Positions 53,697-61,894 of a stretch of DNA of 64,000 nt are shown one piece after another. The DNA is from Martinezella multihospitum (GTDB taxonomy: Bacteria; Pseudomonadota; Alphaproteobacteria; Rhizobiales; Rhizobiaceae), in assembly GCF_900094585.1 (NCBI RefSeq), contig NZ_FMAG01000004.1, positions 744,001 through 808,000 of the forward strand, read 5' to 3'. The translations under genes were made by a program, and so were the position numbers. Positions within the stretch are counted from its first letter, which is position 1. Each line of letters begins with the position of its first letter. The notes beneath the pieces were generated by a model. That model saw nothing but the letters and a program-made list of their open reading frames with translations. It ran no database searches and was not told the DNA's origin.

Positions 53697-54587
53697 CTAG
53701 TGAAGTGTCGGATCGAGAACGTCGCGCAAATAGTCGCCGATCAGGCTGATCGACAGCGACAGGATGAAGATCACGATGCCCGGCAAGATCGCGATCCACC
53801 ACTCGGTCATCACATAGTCGCGGCCTGCACCGACCATGCTGCCGAGGCTGACGAGCGGCGGCTGGATGCCGAGGCCGAGAAAGCTCAGCGCCGATTCCTG
53901 CAGCAGGATTTCCGGCAGGACGATCGTCAGGTTGACGAGGACGACGGAGAGAATGTTGGGCAGCACGTGCAGAAAGGCGATGCGCCCTGTTCCTGCACCA
54001 TTTCGTCTCAACGCCGCGACATAGCCCCGCTCCAGCTCCAGCCCGGCCATGGTGCGCACCAACCGCGCGTAACGTTCCCAGCCGTAGAGGCCGAGCAACG
54101 CCATGAAGAGCCAGAGATTGTCGCCGAAGAAGGCGAGAACGGCGAGCGCAATGATGAGGAACGGCATCGATGCCTGAAAGTCTACCGCGACGCGGATCAC
54201 CATATCGGCAAATCCGCGGCCGAAAGCAGCCAGCAGCCCAAGCACCGTACCGAGCGCCAGGCTGATCGCCGATGCGCCGAGCGCGATCAGCAGGCTGGTG
54301 CGCAAGCCGTAGAAGATGCGGCTCAGAATATCGCGGCCAAGCTCGTCCGTGCCGAGAATATGCTTGAATGAGCCGCCGAACAGGATCGGCGGCGCCTTGC
54401 GGGCATGAAGATCGATCTGTGCAAAACCATGGGGCGCAAGCACATTGGCAAAGATCGCGACCATGATGAAGATCACGAGCACGATGGCGCAAATGGCCGT
54501 CATCAAATCGAACCGGAGGTGGGGCCGGAAGGCTTTCTCTGATCTGGTCTTTTGGGAAACGTCAGCGCCGGTCGCTGCATTCGCCAT
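53697..54587 (-). CDS. Dpp/Opp-type ABC permease, DppC-like
   Basis: 296 aa with an N-terminal helix then the GTDELGRDILSRIFYGLRTS region and the EAA-like loop VAALRRNGAGTGRIAFLHVLPN. Second permease of the dipeptide/nickel-type importer. Has AAAGGTATC before the ATG and ends 38 bases before the TTG start of the GDPD gene. Confidence 0.93.
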   Translation of the reverse strand: MANAATGADVSQKTRSEKAFRPHLRFDLMTAICAIVLVIFIMVAIFANVLAPHGFAQIDLHARKAPPILFGGSFKHILGTDELGRDILSRIFYGLRTSLLIALGASAISLALGTVLGLLAAFGRGFADMVIRVAVDFQASMPFLIIALAVLAFFGDNLWLFMALLGLYGWERYARLVRTMAGLELERGYVAALRRNGAGTGRIAFLHVLPNILSVVLVNLTIVLPEILLQESALSFLGLGIQPPLVSLGSMVGAGRDYVMTEWWIAILPGIVIFILSLSISLIGDYLRDVLDPTLH

Positions 54588-54612
54588 GGCTGATACCTTT
54601 CGAGGCGGCCGA

Positions 54613-55539
54613 TCAGGCCGATGCGCGATGCCGCAGACGCGGATCGGCGAGAATGTAGAGACAATCGATCATGAGATTGGCCGTCACCATCGTTGCCGTG
54701 ATGAGCAGCACGATGGTCTGCACGATGTTCAGATCGCGCTGCGCGACGGAGGAGACAAGAAAGCGGCCGACACCCGGCCAGGCGTAGACGCTCTCGACCA
54801 CGGCTGCGCCGCCAATCATGCCACCAACAAGGAAGCCGAGCATGGTGAGAAGCGGCAGGGCTGCATTCGGCATGATGTGTCGCCAGAGAAGGGCGCTTTC
54901 GCCGATGCGCTTGGCGCGCGCTGCCAATATGAAACGCTGGCCCAACACCTCCAGCACGCTTGAGCGGACGAAGCGGGCGATGATGCCGGCGTTGTAGAGA
55001 CCGATGACCAGAACGGGCATGACGAGATGTGCCATTGTCGATCCCCCGCCGCTCGGCAAGATCCGCAAGGAGACGGCGAAAAGCTGGATGAGCAGGATGG
55101 CGATCAGGAAATTCGGCAGCGAATGCATCAGCACCGCAAGCGCCATGACAAAGCGGTCGATCAGTCCGCCGCGGTTGCGTGCAGCGAGAATACCGAAAGG
55201 CACGCCGGCGCCGAAGGCTAATATCAAGGCAGCGCCCATCAATTCCAGCGTCGCCGGAACCTTCGACAGGACCAGTGTCAGCGCGTCCTGCCCATTCAAT
55301 AGCGACGTGCCGAAATCGCCGCGCAGGAGATGCCCGAGATAGGAAAAATACTGGATGTAGAGCGGCTGATCGAGACCCCATTGCTGCCGCATCAGCGCTA
55401 CCACTTCCGGCGGCGTCTCGATGGGCAACAGGGAATGCAGCGGATCGCCGCTGACGCGCAGAATGACGAAGGTGAAGGTCATCGCCAGGAACAGGGTCAC
55501 AAGTGCTCGCAGAAACGCCCGCAGGATGGATTGAAGCAT
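54613..55539 (-). CDS. Dpp/Opp-type ABC permease, DppB-like
   Basis: 308 aa from the ATG with AAGGAACAGG; the frame continues upstream but only as a shadow of the ATPase gene. N-terminal helix FLRALVTLFLAMTFTFVILR, GDPLHSLLP loop, GQRFILAARAKRIGESALLW with the EAA-like motif. First permease of the importer. Confidence 0.93.
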   Translation of the reverse strand: MLQSILRAFLRALVTLFLAMTFTFVILRVSGDPLHSLLPIETPPEVVALMRQQWGLDQPLYIQYFSYLGHLLRGDFGTSLLNGQDALTLVLSKVPATLELMGAALILAFGAGVPFGILAARNRGGLIDRFVMALAVLMHSLPNFLIAILLIQLFAVSLRILPSGGGSTMAHLVMPVLVIGLYNAGIIARFVRSSVLEVLGQRFILAARAKRIGESALLWRHIMPNAALPLLTMLGFLVGGMIGGAAVVESVYAWPGVGRFLVSSVAQRDLNIVQTIVLLITATMVTANLMIDCLYILADPRLRHRASA

Positions 55540-55550
55540 TGCCTGTTCCT

Positions 55551-56417
55551 TCAGAGCGTTTCGAGCATGACCGTTGCCTGCCGCATCCTGCTGCGCCGCC
55601 CGTGGGGAACGGCAGAAAGGAGCTTGGCGGTATAGGGGTGAGCCGGGTTTGCGAAGACATCCTCCGTGGGACCGGTTTCCACGATCTGTCCTGCCTCCAT
55701 GATCGCCACGCGATGCGAGACGTGCCGGACCACGCGCACGTCGTGGCTGATAAAAAGCAAAGACAGGCCGCGTGCCCGCTGCAATTCGAGCAGGAGATTG
55801 AGCACCTGCGCCTGCACGGAAACGTCGAGCGCCGAGACCGGCTCGTCGCACAATAGAATTTGCGGCTCGACCACGAGGGCACGGGCAATCGCGACACGCT
55901 GGCGCTGGCCGCCGGAGAGCTGATGCGGAAATTTCTGCAAGGCGGAGACCGGCAGGCTGACGGCCTTAAATGCCTCTGCCGCGCGATCGAGCCTGCTTGC
56001 CGGATAGCCTATGCCGTGAATTGTCAGCGTCTCCACCATCTGATGACCGACGCTCCGGCGCGGATCGAGCGCGCCCATCGTATCCTGCGAGATAACCTGC
56101 AGATGTTTTGCCAAACCACGCCGGTTCGGCTTCATCAGGCTTTTGAAGGGCTGACCGAACAGCGTGATTTCGCCTGATGTCGGCTCGCGGTCGCCGCAGA
56201 GCAGCGAGGCGAGAGTGGACTTGCCGCAGCCGGACTCGCCGACAAGACCCAGTGTTTCGCCGGGTCTCAATTCCAGGCTCACATCCTTGATCGCATGAAA
56301 TCCCTTCGCGCGTCCCGGCCAAAGGGAAAAGCCCGGAGCATAGGAAAATTGCAGATCGCGGGCAGCAAGCGCCGCACCAGCAATCTGCGCATCGGGTGGC
56401 ATCTGCTTGTCAGGCAT
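55551..56417 (-). CDS. Dpp/Opp-type ABC ATPase, DppF-like
   Basis: 288 aa; start overlaps the stop of the upstream ATPase by 8 bp. Walker A GESGCGKST, Q-loop VISQDTMGALDPRRSV, signature LSGGQRQRVAIAR, Walker B LLCDEPVSALD, and His switch SHDVRVVR. C-terminal peptide-type tail HPYTAKLLSAVP. Forms a heterodimer with the DppD-like ATPase. Confidence 0.93.
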   Translation of the reverse strand: MPDKQMPPDAQIAGAALAARDLQFSYAPGFSLWPGRAKGFHAIKDVSLELRPGETLGLVGESGCGKSTLASLLCGDREPTSGEITLFGQPFKSLMKPNRRGLAKHLQVISQDTMGALDPRRSVGHQMVETLTIHGIGYPASRLDRAAEAFKAVSLPVSALQKFPHQLSGGQRQRVAIARALVVEPQILLCDEPVSALDVSVQAQVLNLLLELQRARGLSLLFISHDVRVVRHVSHRVAIMEAGQIVETGPTEDVFANPAHPYTAKLLSAVPHGRRSRMRQATVMLETL

Positions 56418-57378
56418 TATGGGAGCTCCATGGATTGAAGCAGGCAAGCGCTGCCGCACCGGCAATCAACGGCGGGACCATCGTTGCACAATTCGGCTCC
56501 GCCCGCGGACAACGGGGCGCAAAGGCGCAGGCCTGCGGCAGGTCGTCATGCAGCTTCAGCTCGCCGGGGATGTCCGCGAGCCTCTCCAGCGGCCTGCCCC
56601 GTCCAGGCATGGCCTCCAGCAGCAACCTTGTATAGGGATGACGCGGATTGTCGTAGAGATCGTCCGTGCGATTGATCTCGACCAGCGACCCCGCATACAT
56701 GACCGCGATACGGTCGCAGACCTCCGAGACGAGATCGAGATCGTGGCTGATGAAGATCATGGGGATGCCACGTTCGCGCACCGCCTTGACCAGAAGAGCG
56801 ACGACCTGCGCCTGCACCGTCACGTCAAGCGCCGTCGTCGGCTCGTCGGCAATGATCAATCGCGGCTGCATGGCAAGCGCCGTGGCGATCATCACGCGCT
56901 GGCACATGCCGCCGGAGAATTGCGCGGGATAGGCATTGTAGCGCGTCTCGGGTTGCGGAATGGCGACCTCCGCCAGAAGCCGGAGCGCTTCGTCCCTTGC
57001 TTCCTTTGCCGACATGCCGGCGCTGACCGCGGCCTCGGCGATCTGGGAGCCGATGGTGCGGACCGGATCGAGGCAGGAGACGGGCTCCTGAAAGATCAGC
57101 CCGATCGGCGGCAGCTTTACCCGCGACCGCGGACCGAGTTCGGCTGCGTCATACATGGCATCCTGGAAGGAAATATAGCCCATGGCACTGGCGCTCGGCC
57201 CCAGAAGACCCGCAAGCGCCAGGCAGGTGAGGCTCTTTCCCGATCCGCTCTCGCCGACGATGCCAAGGATCTCACCCTCGGCAAGGTCGAAAGACACGTT
57301 GTTGACCGGATGAAACCGCCCGGCGCCCGTTCTGAACGAGACACTCAGATTGTCGACGGAAAGAACGGGAACGCCCAT
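56410..57378 (-). CDS. Dpp/Opp-type ABC ATPase, DppD-like
   Basis: 322 aa from the ATG giving MGVPVLSVDNLSVSF. Walker A GESGSGKS, signature FSGGMCQRVMIATAL, Walker B LIIADEPTTALD. The C-terminal Cys pattern CAFAPRCPRAEPNC...C is the oligopeptide-type Fe-S or zinc-like motif of OppD/DppD. Eleven bases after the binding-protein gene. Confidence 0.92.
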   Translation of the reverse strand: MGVPVLSVDNLSVSFRTGAGRFHPVNNVSFDLAEGEILGIVGESGSGKSLTCLALAGLLGPSASAMGYISFQDAMYDAAELGPRSRVKLPPIGLIFQEPVSCLDPVRTIGSQIAEAAVSAGMSAKEARDEALRLLAEVAIPQPETRYNAYPAQFSGGMCQRVMIATALAMQPRLIIADEPTTALDVTVQAQVVALLVKAVRERGIPMIFISHDLDLVSEVCDRIAVMYAGSLVEINRTDDLYDNPRHPYTRLLLEAMPGRGRPLERLADIPGELKLHDDLPQACAFAPRCPRAEPNCATMVPPLIAGAAALACFNPWSSHNA

Positions 57379-57389
57379 CGCGACGCAGC

Positions 57390-58997
57390 TCAGCTCTTCT
57401 GCTCTTCGAAGGAAAGGCTGCCGGCGCCAAGATCCATCTGGAAGGCCGGCAGAGGCTGCCACTTGATGCCCTTGCGGATGCCGAAGAAGACGGCGTTCTG
57501 GTGGAGGACGGTCACGCCCGGATCTTCCCACTCGATCAGATGCAGCATGTCGCGGAATATCTTGGCACGGTCGGCGGGATCGACCGCCGTTTCCATTTTC
57601 GCACCGAGCGCATCGAAATCGGCGTTCTGCCAGATCTTGAACGAGGTGAGCGAGCCGGCCGCGCTGAACTGCGTGAAGAAGGAGATATAGGGGTCGGGGA
57701 TCTGCCCGGTGCTCGACCAGTTGCCGGTGGCGCGGGTTGGCGAGTTGTCAAACAGCTTGCCCGATTCGACGAACTTCATCTTGGCATTGACGCCGACAGC
57801 CTGCCACATGGCGACGACGGCCTGGGTGACCGGATTTTCCGCCGTGTAATAATTGTTCTGCGAGCGGACTTCGATCTCCTCGCCGTTGTAGCCGGCATCC
57901 TTCAGGAGCTGCATCGCCTGGTCCGGATCATATTTGTAGGCCGGATAATCCTTGAGATAGACAGGACCATAGAGCTCGAACTGCAGCCCGTTCGGCACCC
58001 TCGTGCGGCCATTCCAGATCGTGTCAACGATCGCCTGACGGTCGATGGCGAGAATGAGTGCCTGACGGACGCGCGGGTCCTTCAGCGCCGGATTGTTCTT
58101 GTCGAAGAACAGGATGCGGTTGTTCGGAACCGGACCGCCGACGATCTCGTGATCAGTGCTGGCGGTGACGACCGAAAGCTGATCCGGCGGCAGGTCCGTG
58201 GCAATGTCGTAGTCGCCGGCCAGCAGGCCGGCAATGCGCGAGGAAACCTCCGGCACGATGCGCAAGGTCACGCGCTTGACGGCCGGTTTGCCGCGATAGG
58301 CCTGATCGTGAGCGGCGAGAACAACGCTCTCATTGGCCGTATAGCTTTCGACCTTGTAGGGGCCGGCGCCGACCGGTTTCTGCCGCCAGGTCGTCCAGTT
58401 GCCGCCGTTTTTCTGCCAGGCATCCTTGCTGATGACAACGGCCGCATAAGATGCAAGACGCTGCAGGAAGATCGGGTCCTGGAACTTGGTGACGAAGCGG
58501 ACCGTCAGCGGATCGACCACTTCGACATGGTCGAGGCTGGTGAAATTGGTGCGATAGGTCGGATAGCCCGGTGCGTCCTTGTTCAGGAGCCGCTCAGGGC
58601 CGAAGGAGAAAGCGACGTCCTCGGCGGTCATCTCGCGGCCATCATGGAAGATCACGCCGGGGCGCAGTTTCATTTCGAGCACTGTCGGCGAAATCCAGGT
58701 CCAGGAGGTGGCGAGATTGGGCTTCACCGAGAAATCCCCGCGCATGTCGAGCGCGAGCACTGTTTCGTGGATGGAATAGTTGTTGCGGAAGGCGACGTTG
58801 CTGGCGGCATCGACAGGCTCCTGCGAGACCGGATTCATCTGAACGGCGATGCGAAGCTCCGGCCTTTTATCGGCGTTGTCATCAGCTGAGGCAGGCAATG
58901 CCGGGACGAAAGCCGCTAGGCTGGCAGCGGCTCCCATCAGAAGGGTCGTGCGGCGGGTAACCGGGCTGTTGAAGCCGCTGAGCAGATATTCGGACAT
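57390..58997 (-). CDS. Dpp/Opp-type ABC substrate-binding protein
   Basis: 535 aa from the ATG after AGGAAAGTGTGCC (a GTG two codons earlier is alternative). Signal with SPVTRRTTLLMGAAASLAAF (Arg-Arg, Tat-like) cut near ASADD. Family 5 solute-binding features: TSWTWISPTVLEMKLRPGV and FHDGREMTAEDVAFSF. With the GDPD gene at the operon end, glycerophosphodiesters or related polar lipid headgroups are candidate ligands (inference). Confidence 0.93.
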   Translation of the reverse strand: MSEYLLSGFNSPVTRRTTLLMGAAASLAAFVPALPASADDNADKRPELRIAVQMNPVSQEPVDAASNVAFRNNYSIHETVLALDMRGDFSVKPNLATSWTWISPTVLEMKLRPGVIFHDGREMTAEDVAFSFGPERLLNKDAPGYPTYRTNFTSLDHVEVVDPLTVRFVTKFQDPIFLQRLASYAAVVISKDAWQKNGGNWTTWRQKPVGAGPYKVESYTANESVVLAAHDQAYRGKPAVKRVTLRIVPEVSSRIAGLLAGDYDIATDLPPDQLSVVTASTDHEIVGGPVPNNRILFFDKNNPALKDPRVRQALILAIDRQAIVDTIWNGRTRVPNGLQFELYGPVYLKDYPAYKYDPDQAMQLLKDAGYNGEEIEVRSQNNYYTAENPVTQAVVAMWQAVGVNAKMKFVESGKLFDNSPTRATGNWSSTGQIPDPYISFFTQFSAAGSLTSFKIWQNADFDALGAKMETAVDPADRAKIFRDMLHLIEWEDPGVTVLHQNAVFFGIRKGIKWQPLPAFQMDLGAGSLSFEEQKS

Positions 58998-59019
58998 CGG
59001 CACACTTTCCTGTTAAAGC

Positions 59020-59041
59020 TTTGCACAAACGTTTGCGCAAA
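59020..59041. promoter_or_regulatory. Tandem LacI-type operator
   Basis: Three overlapping 10-bp elements: TTTGCACAAA (one mismatch), CAAACGTTTG (perfect) and TTTGCGCAAA (perfect). They sit 23 bases before the binding-protein start and beyond the LacI stop, so they would control the importer rather than the LacI gene. Confidence 0.65.
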
Positions 59042-59079
59042 TGAAAAACGACCACTTACGTTCAGAACCATCGTTTCTT

Positions 59080-60126
59080 TTACGCAAGGGAGAATGGCCG
59101 CAAGCTAGGCGAGCTCGATGACGCACGTATGACAAGTTCGGGAGTAACGAACCGGATCGGACGCTTTTCAACGCGCAGATCCGCCGGGAGATTCGAAAGC
59201 TCAATCAGAAGGTCAAGCGATGCTTCGCACAGCGCATCCGTCGGCTGTGCGACTGTCGTCAGAGGCGGGGTCCAATAGGCGGTGTCGGGTACGTTGTCAT
59301 AGCCGACAACCGAAATATCGGCAGGGATCTGAAGGCCGAGATCGCGCAGGAAGGCGACGACTTCGATGGCAAGCCCGTCGCTGCCGCAGATCAGCGCCGT
59401 CGGGGGTTGCGGCGATGCCAGGAGATCCGCAAAGAGCTTGCGGTCGCGCTCGCCCTTCTCAAAGGAAATGACGTCGCCGAGGACCAAGCCCGCGCTGCCG
59501 GCAACGGCGTCCTGGAAAATCGACAGCCGATCGCGAAGCGCGCTGCGGCTGACGCGGTAGACGAAAGAAATGCGGCGGTGGCCGAGCTCCACCAGGTGAT
59601 CGAACAGCAGTCTTATGCCCTGTCGGTCGTCCGTGAGAACCGCGGGAAGCGGCCCTGTCAGCCCTGCGCCAAGCGTCACATGCGCTTTGCCCATGAGATC
59701 GAGATGATCGCAGAGCGCCTGCTGGCCCGGAAGGTCGCTGACCATGATGACGCCATCGAAGAAATCCTGCTGAAACAGGCGCAGCTGGCCGGCGATCTCG
59801 CCAGCCTCTCCTTTGGCCTGCGCGACCAGCAGTTCCACACCACGGCGTTGCGCCACGATTTGGAGGCGGCTTGTCAGATGCGGCTGATAATGGCCCGACA
59901 GGCTGTTGACGATAGCACCGAAGACGCCGGTCCTATGGGTCCTCAGCGATGTTGCCAGACGGTTGACGACATAACCGACGCTGCTTGCCGTTACCCTGAC
60001 ACGCTCCTGCGTCTCCGGACTGATGCGGCTGTCAGCCTGGCCGTTCAGGACGCGGGACACCGTCGTCGCGGACACGCCGGCCAGCCGGGCGACGTCGAGA
60101 ATGCCGATTCTTTTGGGTGCTTTCAT
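59080..60126 (-). CDS. LacI family transcriptional regulator
   Basis: 348 aa starting MKAPKRIGILDVARLAGVSATT, HTH of the LacI type with hinge and VSRVLNG; effector domain of the PBP1 type (ICGSDGLAIEVVAFLRD, SVVGYDNVPDTAYWTPPLTT). The longer frame upstream does not match. Precedes the importer in the same direction, which it likely represses. Confidence 0.93.
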   Translation of the reverse strand: MKAPKRIGILDVARLAGVSATTVSRVLNGQADSRISPETQERVRVTASSVGYVVNRLATSLRTHRTGVFGAIVNSLSGHYQPHLTSRLQIVAQRRGVELLVAQAKGEAGEIAGQLRLFQQDFFDGVIMVSDLPGQQALCDHLDLMGKAHVTLGAGLTGPLPAVLTDDRQGIRLLFDHLVELGHRRISFVYRVSRSALRDRLSIFQDAVAGSAGLVLGDVISFEKGERDRKLFADLLASPQPPTALICGSDGLAIEVVAFLRDLGLQIPADISVVGYDNVPDTAYWTPPLTTVAQPTDALCEASLDLLIELSNLPADLRVEKRPIRFVTPELVIRASSSSPSLRPFSLA

Positions 60127-60553
60127 ACGGTCTGCCGAAATTTTCGCGCCGCGCCGCACCGGCGCCAGGAGGTTCCGGAACTCTTGCCTCACTTGCTTCG
60201 AGACGCAAGGCCGCATTCGGGCTCCAGGGGGAAATTTGATGGGGAAACTGACAGAGCGAGATGGGAAGCCTCTGTCTCAGACTTGCCGAACCGCCGATGT
60301 TAAAAATGGACGCTGACAACGAGAAGAAAATTGCCGTAAGATCAACCAAAGATGGAAACCGAAGTGCGGGCTTTTGCCGACCTTTCCATTCTGGATCTAA
60401 GCTGCGGCTCCCGATGCGGTGGCAATTTGTCTTGGTGATGCCCATAGCGAAGCTGCAAAATTTGGCCTTCCCAAAACTGCGTCGACGATCGACAACAAAG
60501 CGTCCAGGCCTATCAAACTTCATCGAAATCCGAATTTTCTTGAGGGCACTTCC
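60127..60553. other. Gene-free stretch before phosphatase-like gene
   Basis: About 430 bases between two divergent genes. No supported ORF. It holds A-rich segments (GAGAAGAAAATTGCCG) near 60320 and probably two divergent promoters. Confidence 0.45.
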
Positions 60554-61099
60554 TTGGCACCACATAAGATCATGATCATTCGCCATGCCGAACGTCCGGT
60601 GGACGGCGGCAAGGACCAGGGCGTCCGGCTAGAGGGCACGCCGAACGAAAATTTCCTGACCGTCAGAGGATGGCAGCGGGCCGGCGCTTTGGTTCGACGG
60701 TTCAGCCCGCTCGTCAAGAGCGGCGTGCAAGGCCTTATCGAGCCGCCGACAGCTCTCTACGCGGCGCATCCGGACGACAAGCATCGCAGCCACCGCACAC
60801 GCTCGACGCTGCAGCCGCTTGCCGACCTCCTGGGCCTAACTGTGAATACCGATCATGGACGTGGGGAAGAGGCCGAACTGGCGAAGGCCATTATGGGCCA
60901 AAATGGCGTCGTGCTTATCGCTTGGGAGCATAAGGCAATTCATGAGATCGTCACGGCGTTGACGCAAAGTCAGATAAACGCGCCGAGTTGGCCCGATGAT
61001 CGTTTTGATATGATCTTCGTGCTGACCCAGGACCCGGCCTGGCGTCTCTCCCAGGAGCCGCAGCAGGTACTGGCAGGCGACCAGGCAAGCATTTTCTAG
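60554..61099 (+). CDS. Histidine phosphatase superfamily-like protein
   Basis: 181 aa from a TTG with GAGGG upstream (a longer frame exists). The N-terminus reads MAPHKIMIIRHAERP with the Arg-His pair (10-11) and later YAAHPDDKHRSHRTRSTLQPL and LIAWEHKAIHEIV, with a second His in the proper place. This matches the phosphoglycerate mutase/SixA-like fold. Nineteen bases before the DUF2278 gene, hence one operon. Confidence 0.75.
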   Translation: MAPHKIMIIRHAERPVDGGKDQGVRLEGTPNENFLTVRGWQRAGALVRRFSPLVKSGVQGLIEPPTALYAAHPDDKHRSHRTRSTLQPLADLLGLTVNTDHGRGEEAELAKAIMGQNGVVLIAWEHKAIHEIVTALTQSQINAPSWPDDRFDMIFVLTQDPAWRLSQEPQQVLAGDQASIF

Positions 61100-61118
61100 C
61101 CCCCAGAGAAGGCCTCTC

Positions 61119-61793
61119 ATGACACGTCAACGTCGCAAGCCCAAGAATGCCCAGCGCACCTACGGAGTCCTGGTCGGCAAGGTCGCCGATGGAACTCTGA
61201 AACCGTCAGGCTCCTCGCCGCATTATGAGATCTGGGTCAAAGCAGACGACGAGGATTTCCGGATTGCCGTCAATGTCCAATCCGTTGATGGCAGTGACGT
61301 GCTGGCTCACTACGACCCCGACTTCAAGGACAATAGCGGCCACGATATTGCCGGGCTTGCCCAAGGCCCGGCAGGCTTCAAGTCCTTGCAGACCGGACCG
61401 GATGGCGAGGGTCTGGACTATATTCGCGACACGCTTTTCCCGATCGATGATATGACCGCCATTCCGGCCGACGGTGCGCAGCTGTCGCTGGCCAATATGC
61501 TGGATGCACAGATCGAGCGCGCAAAGGCCGACACAAGCGCCGTCATCGTCGCCTTCGGAGAGTATTTTCAGGATCAGGGAAGCGACGAAACCTTTCATTT
61601 CAGCCCCGAACGCGGCGTCCACGATATCCACTTCATGCAAGGCAACTCAGGCAGTTTCGCCGACGACAACCGCGTCCACGGCGACGGCGGGCTGTTCATC
61701 CGGTTTGCCGGCGGCGAGACCATAGCCCTGTTCGTGCGCTTCAGCGTCCAGGCGCTCAAGACCGACGATCAGACCGGCGCCCCGCTCACCTGA
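61119..61793 (+). CDS. DUF2278 (YukJ) family protein
   Basis: 224 aa with AGAGAAGG before the ATG. N-terminal YGVLVGKVADGTL strand set, SSPHYEIWVKADDEDFRIAVNVQS, then DFKDNSGHDIAGLAQGPAGF and a GVHDIHFMQGNSGSFADDNRVHGDGGLF segment that is the family's most conserved region. Function not known in any organism. Between the phosphatase-like and PLD-like genes. Confidence 0.88.
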   Translation: MTRQRRKPKNAQRTYGVLVGKVADGTLKPSGSSPHYEIWVKADDEDFRIAVNVQSVDGSDVLAHYDPDFKDNSGHDIAGLAQGPAGFKSLQTGPDGEGLDYIRDTLFPIDDMTAIPADGAQLSLANMLDAQIERAKADTSAVIVAFGEYFQDQGSDETFHFSPERGVHDIHFMQGNSGSFADDNRVHGDGGLFIRFAGGETIALFVRFSVQALKTDDQTGAPLT

Positions 61794-61894
61794 CGGGCCT
61801 TTCGCTCAAAGTCTTGCGCCGCTCGGAGCGCGGCGCAAATCTCATGGTCGACAGCAAATGCAGAAACTGAAGCAACCATCCAGGGAGAGGTACA

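Noticed and set aside
57501..58889. Plus-strand frame opposite the Dpp-type binding protein
   Set aside because: Highly Asp/Arg/Gly-rich shadow of the binding-protein gene.
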